A DNA stretch of 64,000 bases from Chitinophaga pollutisoli (GTDB taxonomy: Bacteria; Bacteroidota; Bacteroidia; Chitinophagales; Chitinophagaceae), in NCBI RefSeq assembly GCF_038396755.1, contig NZ_CP149822.1, positions 3,100,001-3,164,000 on the forward strand. The letters run 5' to 3'. A program made the translations under genes and the position numbers. Positions 8,453 through 16,706 of the stretch are shown in pieces (positions within the stretch are counted from its first letter, which is position 1; each line of letters opens with the position of its first letter). The notes beneath the pieces were generated by a model. It was not told where the DNA came from and ran no database searches. It was given only the letters and a program-made list of their open reading frames with translations.

Positions 8453-9792
8453 CTACCAGAATAGGTGGGCAAACAGGAACCCCGAGGCCACGGTCACCGA
8501 AACCGCGACGAGGCCCGGTATCATGAAACTATGGTTGATGAGATATTTACCGATGTAGGTACTGCCGGTACGGTCGAAGTTGATAGCGGCCAGCAGCGTG
8601 GGATATCCCGGCAGCACGAAGTCGCCGTTGGTAGCCGGGAACATAGCCACGAGATGCTGCGGCGAAATGCCCAGCAGTACCCCCAGCGGCATGAGCGCTT
8701 TGGTAGTGGCGGCCTGGCTGAATAGCAGCATGCTGAGGATGAACAATGCGATGGCGAACGTCCAGGGCGCGGCTTTCACCATATCGCCCAGGGCTCCTTC
8801 GATGGTGGCGGAATTAGCTTCCATGAAAGTAGCACTCATCCACACCACGCCGAAGATCGAAATCACTGCCTGTGCACCCGCGGTAAACAGGCTGGCCTTG
8901 GCAACGTCGGTTGTGGCGGTTTTGGTGAACAGCAGCATCAGCGCCGCGGCGCCCAGCATGACCAGTTCAATTACCGCCGCCATTTTGATGGTGCCGTTGG
9001 CGTTGACGGAAAGATTGGCCGCGCCGGGCTCAAACGATGGCAGGAGGTTCGGGAACGCACCTACCAGTACGATCAGCAACACCGCTATCGCGAAAATGAT
9101 CACGGATATTTTGGCGCCCGGCTTCAGCGGGGCGTCGTCCGAAGCGGAATGCGCATCGATCTCCTTCGCGAATTCAGGATCTTTCATCTTTTCCAGGAAA
9201 ACGGGATCCTTCTCCAGCTCCTTTCCTTTCTTCCACACCACCGCCACGCCGGCCAGGATACCGACCAGGCACGCGGGGATACATACTTTCAGGATCTGCA
9301 CCAGTTCGATCTGCCCTGCCAAAATCGTGATCATGGCCGCGGTAGCCGCGGAAATAGGACTGGCCGTAATGCCGAGGTGCGAGGCCACCACCGAGATGCT
9401 CAGGGCCTCTCCGGCCGGATGCGCTTCTTCGTCGCCACTTCCGCAATAATCGGAAGGAGCGAATACGTGATGTGCGCCGTTCCGGCGAAGAGCGTGAAGC
9501 AGAAAGTCACCAGCGGTCCCAGCAGCGTGATCATGGAAGGTTTGCTGCGGAGGATTTTCTCGGCGATGCGCACGAGGTAATCCATCCCGCCTGCTGCCTG
9601 CATGGTGGCGGCGGTGGAAACAACGGCGAGGATGATCAGCATCACGTCGATGGGCGGCTCGGCGGGCCGCATGCGGAATACGAAAAGGTACAGGGCGAGG
9701 GCCATCATGCCCATTACGCCAAGGCCAATGCCTTTCATGCGGGCGCCGATGAGGATGGCCACAAGGAGAATAGCAAATTGAATCCAGATCAT
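8453..9792 (-). CDS. dcuA: Anaerobic C4-dicarboxylate transporter (DcuA/DcuB family), frameshifted
   Basis: Two adjacent reading frames together encode one Dcu carrier. The first (9792-9400) gives MIWIQFAILLVAILIGARMK to KKRIRPERP; the second continues ALSISVVASHLGITASPISA to the stop at 8453. The family carries this RPERxxxxS joint without a break. One missing base at 9403-9407 (GGGCC) would restore a 446-residue protein, the normal size. Many hydrophobic helices are visible. Dcu proteins exchange aspartate, fumarate and succinate across the inner membrane. Placement after aspA and ansB supports that role. Whether the frameshift is real or a sequence error is undecided; dcuA versus dcuB cannot be told apart here. 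Confidence 0.8.
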
Positions 9793-9828
9793 GTTTTCGT
9801 TTTACGTTGAATGTTATAAAGGGGAGGA

Positions 9829-10896
9829 TTAATACTCGAAAAACATTTGCTGGATTTGCTTCGGATCTTTCGTTTTCAATAACGCCAGTTGCAACAGGAT
9901 GCGGGCTTTCTGCGGATTGAGGTCGTCTGCCGCAATCGTGCCCAGCGCCGAATCGTCGGTTTCCGCATTCAGCAACACACGTCCGCTGCCGGTGCGGTTG
10001 GAGCGCACTACCATAATTCCCTGCCGGGTAATCTGTTTCACTTTCGCTTCCACGGTGGGATAAAGGTTGCCGTTACCCACCCCGGCGATTACGATCCCGG
10101 CTACACGATCCTTTACCAGCGCGTCTACCAGCACGGGGTTGGTATTCGCATATCCGTACAAGATATCTACTTTTGGCAAAGAATTCACGCCGGAAACATC
10201 GAACACGGTTTCGTGGGTATGCTTGCGGATGAGGCGGTGATAAAATTCCACTTTCCCGTCCATCACCACGCCCAGCGGCCCGGTGTTCGGCGCCTGGAAG
10301 GTGGAAACGTTGGTGGTATTGGTCTTGGTAACGTCGCGGGCGGAATAGATGTAATCATTCATCGCCACGAGCACGCCCCGGTCTGCCGAAGTTTTATTCG
10401 CCGCCACCACGATGCCGTTGTAAAGATTCAGGGGGCCGTCGGCCGAGAGCGCCGTTGCGGAACGCATCGCGCCTACCAGCACCACGGGTTTGGTGGTTTT
10501 GACGGTGAGTTGCAGAAAATACCCGGTTTCGCCCTCTGTGTCGGTCCCGTGCGTGATCACGATCCCGTCTACATCGCTACGCTTCACCAGCTCGTTGATG
10601 CGGTGGGCCAGCTTCAGCCACACGCTGTCGTGCATGGCCTGGCTGCCTACGCTGGCGATTTGTTCGCCGCGCAGGTTGGCGATCTTCCGGGCTTCGGGCA
10701 CAGCATTCAACAGGTCATCGATCGGAAGCTTCCCGGCCGTGTAAGCCGTTCCCACGCTGGATTCCCCTGCCCCGGCAATCGTCCCGCCCGTTGCGAGTAT
10801 CACAACATTGGGCAGATTGGGGTTTTGACCGCGGGCAGGGCGCAGCATCCAGCAGGTGCTTGCCAGCAATAACAGCAACAGATTTTTCATAAGCAT
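9829..10896 (-). CDS. ansB: Type II (periplasmic) L-asparaginase
   Basis: The 355-residue enzyme hydrolyses L-asparagine to aspartate and ammonia. A signal peptide (LLLLLLASTCWMLRPARGQ) points to the periplasm. Both catalytic threonine motifs are present: ILATGGTIAG near residue 35 and VITHGTDTEGETGYF near residue 113, with VVLVGAMRSA following. The second motif reads TEGET where E. coli AnsB has TMEET. It lies 7 bases after aspA and 36 before dcu, so the product aspartate feeds its neighbours. The start may be the first ATG or the one two codons later. Confidence 0.95.
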   Translation of the reverse strand: MLMKNLLLLLLASTCWMLRPARGQNPNLPNVVILATGGTIAGAGESSVGTAYTAGKLPIDDLLNAVPEARKIANLRGEQIASVGSQAMHDSVWLKLAHRINELVKRSDVDGIVITHGTDTEGETGYFLQLTVKTTKPVVLVGAMRSATALSADGPLNLYNGIVVAANKTSADRGVLVAMNDYIYSARDVTKTNTTNVSTFQAPNTGPLGVVMDGKVEFYHRLIRKHTHETVFDVSGVNSLPKVDILYGYANTNPVLVDALVKDRVAGIVIAGVGNGNLYPTVEAKVKQITRQGIMVVRSNRTGSGRVLLNAETDDSALGTIAADDLNPQKARILLQLALLKTKDPKQIQQMFFEY

Positions 10897-10903
10897 AATT
10901 GCG

Positions 10904-12310
10904 TTAGCTGTTAATGAACTTGGGGCGGATCATATTCTCGAACGTAAATATCTCATCCCACTTCTCTTGCGTAACCAGCTTCTTCTCCTTCACCGCGATG
11001 TCGTGCACAGATTTACCTGTCTCCAGCGCCTCCCGCGCGATCGCTGCCGAGGGCTCGTAACCGATGATGGGGTTGAGCTGCGTTACAATCCCGATGCTCT
11101 GCATCACCATTTCCTGCGTATGTTTCGCATTCGCCGTGATCCCGTCCACGCATTTTTCGCGGAGCGTGTGGATGGCGTTTGTCATATAAGTAATCGAAGT
11201 GAAAAGCGAGAAAGCGATCACCGGTTCCATCACGTTCAGTTGCAACTGGCCGGCTTCCGCGGCGAGGGTAAGGGTAAGATCCGCGCCGATCACATAAAAC
11301 GCCGTCTGGTTCACCACTTCGGGGATCACGGGATTTACCTTGCCCGGCATGATGGAAGACCCCGGCTGCATAGGCGGTAAATTGATTTCGTTGAGGCCGC
11401 AGCGCGGGCCGGACGACAGCAGCCGCAAATCATTACAAATCTTCGACACCTTCACCGCCGTGCGTTTCAGCACCCCAGACAACTGCACGTAAGCGCCGGT
11501 ATCCACCGTGGCCTCGATCAGGTCGCTGGCGAGCACCAGCGGCAGGCCGGTGATTTTGGCGAGATGTTTCGTCACCAGTTCCGCATATCCTTCCGGTGCA
11601 TTCACACCGGTACCGATGGCGGTGGCGCCCATATTGATTTCGGAAATGAGGCGCTTGCTTTCTTCCACACGTGCCAGCTCTTCGCGGATGGTGGTGGCAA
11701 AAGCCTTGAACTCGTCGCCCATGCTCATCGGCACGGCGTCCTGCAGCTGGGTGCGGCCCATTTTTAGGACTTGTTTGAATTCATCGCCTTTCTTGTCGAA
11801 CGACTCGGCGAGCGCGGCCAGGCTTTGTTTGTAGGAGGAAAGCTTATTGATCAGCGCGATGCGGAACGCGGTGGGGTAGGCATCGTTGGTAGACTGTGAG
11901 CAGTTCACATGGTTATTGGGATGGCAGAAGTCGTATTCGCCTTTCTTTTTGCCCATAAGCTCCAGTGCAACGTTAGCGATCACTTCGTTGGCGTTCATGT
12001 TCACACTGGTGCCCGCGCCGCCCTGGATCAGGTCGGTGATGAACTGGGAATTGTATTCCCCGGCAATCACCTTGTCGCTGGCTTTCCCGATGTATTCGGC
12101 GATGTTCTTATCGAGGGCGCCCAGCTCAGCATTCGCCATGGCTGCGCCTTTCTTCACATAAGCCAGCGCCTGGACGAACAGCGGTTCCGTATTCAGCGGG
12201 ATACCAGTGATATGAAAATTTTCGATCGCCCGGAGGGTTTGGATGCCATAATATACGTCCGCCGGGATCTCGCGTTCGCCTAAAAAATCATGTTCTCTGC
12301 GTTGTGCCAT
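10904..12310 (-). CDS. aspA: Aspartate ammonia-lyase
   Basis: The 468-residue enzyme converts L-aspartate to fumarate and ammonia. The fumarase/aspartase signature GSSIMPGKVNP is intact and carries the catalytic Ser on its flexible loop. N-terminal EHDFLGEREIPADVYYGIQT and the HPNNHVNCSQSTND segment are typical of AspA. ATG 12310 (MAQRREHDF) is preferred to an upstream TTG because family members begin there. It is the first gene of a four-gene minus-strand operon with ansB, dcu and a porin, a route from asparagine to fumarate. Confidence 0.95.
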   Translation of the reverse strand: MAQRREHDFLGEREIPADVYYGIQTLRAIENFHITGIPLNTEPLFVQALAYVKKGAAMANAELGALDKNIAEYIGKASDKVIAGEYNSQFITDLIQGGAGTSVNMNANEVIANVALELMGKKKGEYDFCHPNNHVNCSQSTNDAYPTAFRIALINKLSSYKQSLAALAESFDKKGDEFKQVLKMGRTQLQDAVPMSMGDEFKAFATTIREELARVEESKRLISEINMGATAIGTGVNAPEGYAELVTKHLAKITGLPLVLASDLIEATVDTGAYVQLSGVLKRTAVKVSKICNDLRLLSSGPRCGLNEINLPPMQPGSSIMPGKVNPVIPEVVNQTAFYVIGADLTLTLAAEAGQLQLNVMEPVIAFSLFTSITYMTNAIHTLREKCVDGITANAKHTQEMVMQSIGIVTQLNPIIGYEPSAAIAREALETGKSVHDIAVKEKKLVTQEKWDEIFTFENMIRPKFINS

Positions 12311-12617
12311 AAACAGGGGATTATAAGTGTTGTGCAAAAATCATTTCATTTTCATTAAAACAGTGCTGCTGCGGAATTTGTTTAAGAGCGGAGAATGAAC
12401 AATTTCGGGCGTTCCGCATTACTTGGGAACATCCATCTCGCGTACTGCATGAAACCAAAGCCACGCCCTGGATCGCCTGGCTCGTGGCGATCGTAAGCTG
12501 CGGAACGGTGGTGCTCTCCGGAAAACCACCGGGCGGAAAGTGAAACCCAACATCCTTCCACCCAAAAAAGATGCAGTATGACGGGCAGCTACCAGGGGTT
12601 CGCGGCGGCCCGTGTTC
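12311..12617. other. Noncoding interval before the marC remnant
   Basis: The first 80 bases are AT-rich and must hold the aspA promoter, but I see no exact TAnnTTTG there. From about 12419 the base composition looks coding; one plus-strand frame reads ATPWIAWLVAIVSCGTVVLS, a possible membrane-protein remnant that I cannot assign. Confidence 0.4.
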
Positions 12618-12888
12618 ATGGAGTTCTTCTCCATCGTCAACCCCATCGCCAACGTCCCGGTTTCCTGGATCTCACCGATTACATGACGCCGGCGCAGCGC
12701 AGGCTGATTGCTTTTAAATCCGTGCTGGGCGCGTTTATCCTGATTGTAGTGTTCAGCGTCGCGGGCAATTCCTGGAGAATAACACCATGACGGTGATCAC
12801 CAAGATGATGGGGCTCATTCTGGCGGTGCTGGGGGTACAGATGTTGTTGGAAGGATTGAATGAAGGCATCCGCATCGGGCATGCCTGA
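12618..12888 (+). pseudogene. Decayed MarC family membrane protein gene
   Basis: Three pieces of a MarC-type protein lie in three frames. MEFFSIVNPIANVPV (12618 on) continues, after a one-base shift near 12660, as FLDLTDYMTPAQRRLIAFKS and ILIVVFSVAGN. The end of the gene, ITKMMGLILAVLGVQMLLEG to a TGA at 12886-12888, is in the third frame. About 120 residues of the middle are missing, so a single sequence error cannot explain it. MarC proteins are six-helix inner-membrane proteins of uncertain function. The remnant ends 3 bases before the converging anti-sigma-like gene. Confidence 0.75.
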
Positions 12889-12891
12889 CGG

Positions 12892-13380
12892 TCAGGGAAC
12901 GATTTGCGGGGCGCGGTTTTGCTGTTGTTGCAGCACCTGCTCCTGACGGATCTTCTCCCGCTCCTGCTGCCGGTCTTCTACCTGGCGATACTTGAAGTAA
13001 AAATAAATGGCGATGAACAGGCAGGCTTTAAACAAAAGGAACGAGGTGATGAAAATCCATTTCCAGACACGATGTACGGTGATGTAATCGCTCTGGTTGG
13101 GCGCCATGTTGATGAAAGTGAAATTCGGCTTCTTGGGCTCCTGCTCTTTGGTATCCGCCCAGTTAAGCGGTTGCAAAGTGCGGGCGCGAAGCGTGGCGGG
13201 AGGCAAAACGGCTTCCTCAATGAAGAGTCTGTGAAACTTCAGTTCCACCTCTTCAAATTCAGTTTCCAGTTCCGGATACTCGCGTAACAACTCCCTCATC
13301 TCCGATTTCTCTTCAGGAGACGAAAGTCCGAGTACGTAACTTTCCACATGACCGTCTTTTATGTATTCCCTTATATCCAT
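12892..13380 (-). CDS. Anti-sigma factor-like single-pass membrane protein
   Basis: The 162-residue protein starts MDIREYIKDGHVESYVLGLS, the helical opening typical of Bacteroidota anti-sigma (RskA/ZAS-like) proteins, followed by SPEEKSEMRELLREYPELE. One membrane helix (WIFITSFLLFKACLFIAIYF) lies near residue 115. Instead of an extracytoplasmic RskA domain it ends in a short Gln/Arg-rich coiled tail (RQQEREKIRQEQVLQQQQ). No sigma factor gene adjoins it, so its partner is unknown. It faces a long upstream noncoding region. Confidence 0.6.
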   Translation of the reverse strand: MDIREYIKDGHVESYVLGLSSPEEKSEMRELLREYPELETEFEEVELKFHRLFIEEAVLPPATLRARTLQPLNWADTKEQEPKKPNFTFINMAPNQSDYITVHRVWKWIFITSFLLFKACLFIAIYFYFKYRQVEDRQQEREKIRQEQVLQQQQNRAPQIVP

Positions 13381-13902
13381 GCAGGAATAGAATTACAATT
13401 CTTTTTTACGGAGAGATTTCTTCCCATGTCACATATGTACGTCAAAACAGTCCTCACGGATCGTTTACTTCAAACCAAAAAACATCGGCAGGGACTACTT
13501 TGTTTGTACGGAAACCTACTAATTAATAAAATCCACTTTCTTCAATAATAGGGGCGATTGCATCTTACCAGTTAATCCACCGTCAAACTCCAGACGGTTT
13601 CTTCAATCGTAGGCAACGAAAATAAGGGAAATTCAGGGTAAGTCATTCAACTTTCGCCATTTTCCCATTTTTGTGTGAGGACTTACTTAACCTTCATCTG
13701 AATAATTACTAAATTTTAAGCTAAAATAACACCATGATCAGTAAAAAACACCCTCGCATTTGCATGCATTATGTTGATATACAATAATTTAAAATTATAT
13801 CGTCTGCGAAAATGGCAACCCTGCACCTCGGGGGTAAATTCCTGCCATTGCGGTCAGTAGCCATTAATGGTGGAATGGGGGAGCATTTTGTAATTTGCAG
13901 GG
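13381..13902. other. AT-rich noncoding interval between divergent genes
   Basis: No coding potential is seen. The stretch contains a small hairpin (CCGTC/GACGG near 13580-13597) and a 15-base AT palindrome at 13784-13798 (ATAATTTAAAATTAT). It should carry promoters for the anti-sigma-like gene (minus) and the thioesterase (plus), where TAATTTGC just before the ATG is one base short of TAnnTTTG. Confidence 0.5.
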
Positions 13903-14289
13903 ATGACACACGAAGAAAAGATTCAACGATCGGAGACGCGCATTTTCAAGGCCGTGTTTCCCAATACGACCAACCACTACGACACACTTTTCGGCGGCAC
14001 CGCCATGCAACTGATGGACGAAGTCGCTTTCATCACTGCAACGCGTTACGCGCGCAAACGCATGGTCACCGTGTCTTCTGACAAAATCGATTTTAAAAAA
14101 CCCATCCCCGCAGGTACCATCGTGGAATTGATCGGCCGGGTTTCGCATACGGGCAACACCAGCCTGCAGGTGCTGGTGGAAATTTTCGTGGAAGAAATGT
14201 ATTCTGAAGAAAGATACCGCGCGATCAGCGGCACATTTACTTTCGTAGCCATCGACGAATACAAGCGCCCTGTACCGTTGGAAGCCTAG
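13903..14289 (+). CDS. Acyl-CoA thioesterase (hotdog fold, YciA/BFIT type)
   Basis: The 128-residue protein would hydrolyse acyl-CoA to free acid and CoA in the cytoplasm. The hotdog signature is clear: VFPNTTNHYDTLFGGTAMQL with the active-site Asn/His/Asp region and GG turn, then MDEVAFITATRYARK on the long helix, and VTVSSDKIDFKKPIPAG on the strands. Length is normal for single-domain members. Its 3' end overlaps the converging serine hydrolase gene by 4 bases. Chain-length preference cannot be read from sequence. Confidence 0.9.
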   Translation: MTHEEKIQRSETRIFKAVFPNTTNHYDTLFGGTAMQLMDEVAFITATRYARKRMVTVSSDKIDFKKPIPAGTIVELIGRVSHTGNTSLQVLVEIFVEEMYSEERYRAISGTFTFVAIDEYKRPVPLEA

Positions 14290-15806
14290 TCCACCTTGCG
14301 GAATACGTAAGGCGTATTCTCTACAAAACCCGATACCCGCGTGGTCACCGTGGTTACTTTGCCGTTTTCCGCCGTGAAGAGCGTTTCCTTGATGCCGTAG
14401 ATGGTATTATTATAGAAACAGATGAATTTATCCGCCTTCCAGGGAAGGAGCTTGCCCACGAGGTTCCGGTGATGTTCGAAGCGCATCATGAGCGTATCCC
14501 TCTCCAAACGGATGTTCATTCTACCATAAAGGGGATGTTCGTAGGTACCGGTAAAAGCCTGCAAAGGCACGTTCATTGCGGGTTTGTCAGCCACTTCCTC
14601 CTTTATTTTTTCCAGTGCCTGTTTGATCTGCGCCTGTTCCGCGTTGTATTCGTCGAGCGAAGCACGGGTGTAATTGCGAAAGGGCAGCTGAAGGCAGGCG
14701 TCGGTGAGTTCGGCGGTGAGATCGTTATAGAAGTTGTTACTTTCGGTATTGGTGAGCACGATAATACCCAGGTTCTCTTCAGGGACGAGCCGTACGGCCG
14801 TCACAAAACCATTTACGCCGCCGGTGTGTTCCACGATGAGGCGCCCCTCGTACGATGAAGTGAACCACCCGAGACCATAGAGATTGAACTGTTTCCGGTT
14901 GAAAGGGGCTCCCCCTTCGCCGAGGCTGGAATGCGGCAGCCGCGTTTCGGCGATGGCGTCCGGGGAAATGACTTCCCGGCCTTCGTATTGCCCGTTCGCC
15001 AGGAGGGCTTTCACCCAATGCGTCATATCCGCCACCGAAGACCCGATGCTCCCGGCTGGCGCCATGTTGTCGATGTTACCGTAAGGAACCTTCTTCAACT
15101 CACCGAGAAACACGGTGTGCGCTGCCGCGATGTTCTTCACCGCCGGTATTTCTTTCGACAGGGCGATGGTGTTGCGCATGCCCAAGGGCCCGAAAAATTT
15201 CTCCTTCAAGTATTCCGCCCAGGTTTTGCCCGTTGCTTGCGGAATGATCTCGCCCGCGGCGAGGAACGCGGCATTGCAATATCCCCAGGTCGTGCGGAAC
15301 CCGAACGGCGGCTCCATCAGGCCCAGCTTTTCCAGGATCTGCGCGGAGCGCATGTCCGAATCGAAAAACATGAAATCCCCCTGGAACGTATGAAATCCCA
15401 GTCTGTGGCTCAGCAGGTCGCGGATGATGGCGTGGTCCGCCAGCCAGGGGTCGCGCAGCCGGAATCCGGGAAGATGCTTGCGCACGGGATCGTCGAGCTG
15501 CAGCTTCCCTTCCGCCTGGAGCTGCGCCAGCGCCGTCGCCGTAAAAGCCTTTGTATTAGACCCGATCATGAACACCGTATTCGTATCCACTTTCTCGGGC
15601 TTCCCCTTTTCCCTTACCCCATAAGCTTTCATCAACATCACCTTTCCCTCCTTCACCACCGCCACCGCCGTCCCGGGAATCTGCCATTCCTCCATGGCTT
15701 TAATTACGTAATTATCGAGGCTGTCACCCATAAAAGTAACCGCGCGCTGCTGGGCATTTGCCTGTAGGAAAGTGATCGCCAGGACCAGGGATAAGATGCG
15801 TTTCAT
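14286..15806 (-). CDS. Secreted serine hydrolase, beta-lactamase/PBP4* family
   Basis: The 506-residue protein has a signal peptide (LSLVLAITFLQANAQQ). The beta-lactamase fold motifs are present: Ser83-x-x-Lys86 in MIGSNTKAFTA, Tyr-x-Asn in TWGYCNAAF, and HTGG in IVEHTGGVNGF in place of KTG. A C-terminal domain from about residue 410 (AFTGTYEHPLYGRMNIRLE) resembles the DUF3471 lipocalin-like cap. Such enzymes are usually esterases or D-amino-acid peptidases rather than antibiotic-resistance enzymes. No operon partner is seen. Confidence 0.9.
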   Translation of the reverse strand: MKRILSLVLAITFLQANAQQRAVTFMGDSLDNYVIKAMEEWQIPGTAVAVVKEGKVMLMKAYGVREKGKPEKVDTNTVFMIGSNTKAFTATALAQLQAEGKLQLDDPVRKHLPGFRLRDPWLADHAIIRDLLSHRLGFHTFQGDFMFFDSDMRSAQILEKLGLMEPPFGFRTTWGYCNAAFLAAGEIIPQATGKTWAEYLKEKFFGPLGMRNTIALSKEIPAVKNIAAAHTVFLGELKKVPYGNIDNMAPAGSIGSSVADMTHWVKALLANGQYEGREVISPDAIAETRLPHSSLGEGGAPFNRKQFNLYGLGWFTSSYEGRLIVEHTGGVNGFVTAVRLVPEENLGIIVLTNTESNNFYNDLTAELTDACLQLPFRNYTRASLDEYNAEQAQIKQALEKIKEEVADKPAMNVPLQAFTGTYEHPLYGRMNIRLERDTLMMRFEHHRNLVGKLLPWKADKFICFYNNTIYGIKETLFTAENGKVTTVTTRVSGFVENTPYVFRKVD

Positions 15807-16019
15807 GTAAGTTCAATTTTCGGGATGTACTGCAATCCTGTCACGCAGTAAAGCATTTTTAATATGTAGCCGGCACCGGATCACTCGATTCAGCATTATT
15901 CGCCGGATTACACAAATTCGTTTTTACTCGTTTTGTACCGATAAGACGATCCAAACCGGGCATTGATACAAAATTAGGAAAATAAAGATGTGTCAATTTT
16001 GCAGGAAGCGGATGGGGTA

Positions 16020-16523
16020 CTATATCGCTTCCTCGCTTTTGGGATAGTCGAAAAAAAGGAATTTTTTGTCGGCGCGATCGAAATCCTCCCACTTTTCGGT
16101 GTTGGCGGAGATAGCAAAAACTCCTGCCGTGGGAACATTGTCAATGCGGATTTCTTCGGTGAGATAATTCGCGAAATCTGTGATGCCAGGGTTGTGGGCG
16201 AAGATGGCAACGGTACTGAAATCGTCGTCGATGCGGGTGATGACCTTCAAAAAAGTGGAGGCATAGCAGAGGTACAGCTCTTCTTCGAGCAGGATGGCCT
16301 CCCGCGGATAATTCCACTCTTTAGCCATGATGCGGGCAGTGGAGCGCGCCCGTTTGGCAGGACTGGAAATGACCAGCTCGGGCGACAACCCGCGGCCCAA
16401 CAGCCTGATCGCCATTTCAGGCGCATTCTGTTTGCCGCGTTTGTTTAGGGGCCGGTCAAAATCGTCCTGGTCCGGGTCGTTCCAGCTGGATTTCGCGTGA
16501 CGGATCAATAACAATGTTTTCAT
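16020..16523 (-). CDS. SixA-like histidine phosphatase
   Basis: The 167-residue protein has the RHG phosphatase motif at its start (MKTLLLIRHAKSSWNDP), with catalytic His9, and a second His in VAIFAHNPGITDFANYL. Short length and the HAKSSW variant fit the SixA group, which dephosphorylates phosphohistidine in some proteins. The ATG at 16523 puts the motif at the family position; ATG 16529 two codons earlier is possible. It is a single gene with flanking noncoding DNA. Confidence 0.9.
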   Translation of the reverse strand: MKTLLLIRHAKSSWNDPDQDDFDRPLNKRGKQNAPEMAIRLLGRGLSPELVISSPAKRARSTARIMAKEWNYPREAILLEEELYLCYASTFLKVITRIDDDFSTVAIFAHNPGITDFANYLTEEIRIDNVPTAGVFAISANTEKWEDFDRADKKFLFFDYPKSEEAI

Positions 16524-16650
16524 TGACATTGTAAGTAATTGACTACAAACACTTTTCCTAAAATACGTGTTTTTGGCACAAAACACGCCATTTAAAGGAA
16601 ATTTAACAATGGCGCCCACGGAAAAGGACACACGAATGCCCTGAAAATCA

Positions 16651-16683
16651 ACGGGCCGGAACGCGAAATGCGTTCCGGCCCGT
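16651..16683 (-). terminator. Intrinsic terminator of the PurF-like gene
   Basis: A 14-bp perfect stem (16651-16664 with 16670-16683, ACGGGCCGGAACGC and complement) with loop GAAAT is followed on the minus strand by TGATTTTC. It starts 24 bases after the stop codon. Confidence 0.75.
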
Positions 16684-16706
16684 TGGAAGTATCGCTGAGG
16701 GAAATA

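Noticed and set aside
12419..12560. Possible amino-acid permease remnant (ATPWIAWLVAIVSCGTVVLS)
   Set aside because: Only about 30 residues are protein-like, the frame is broken on both sides, and the resemblance is too weak to name.
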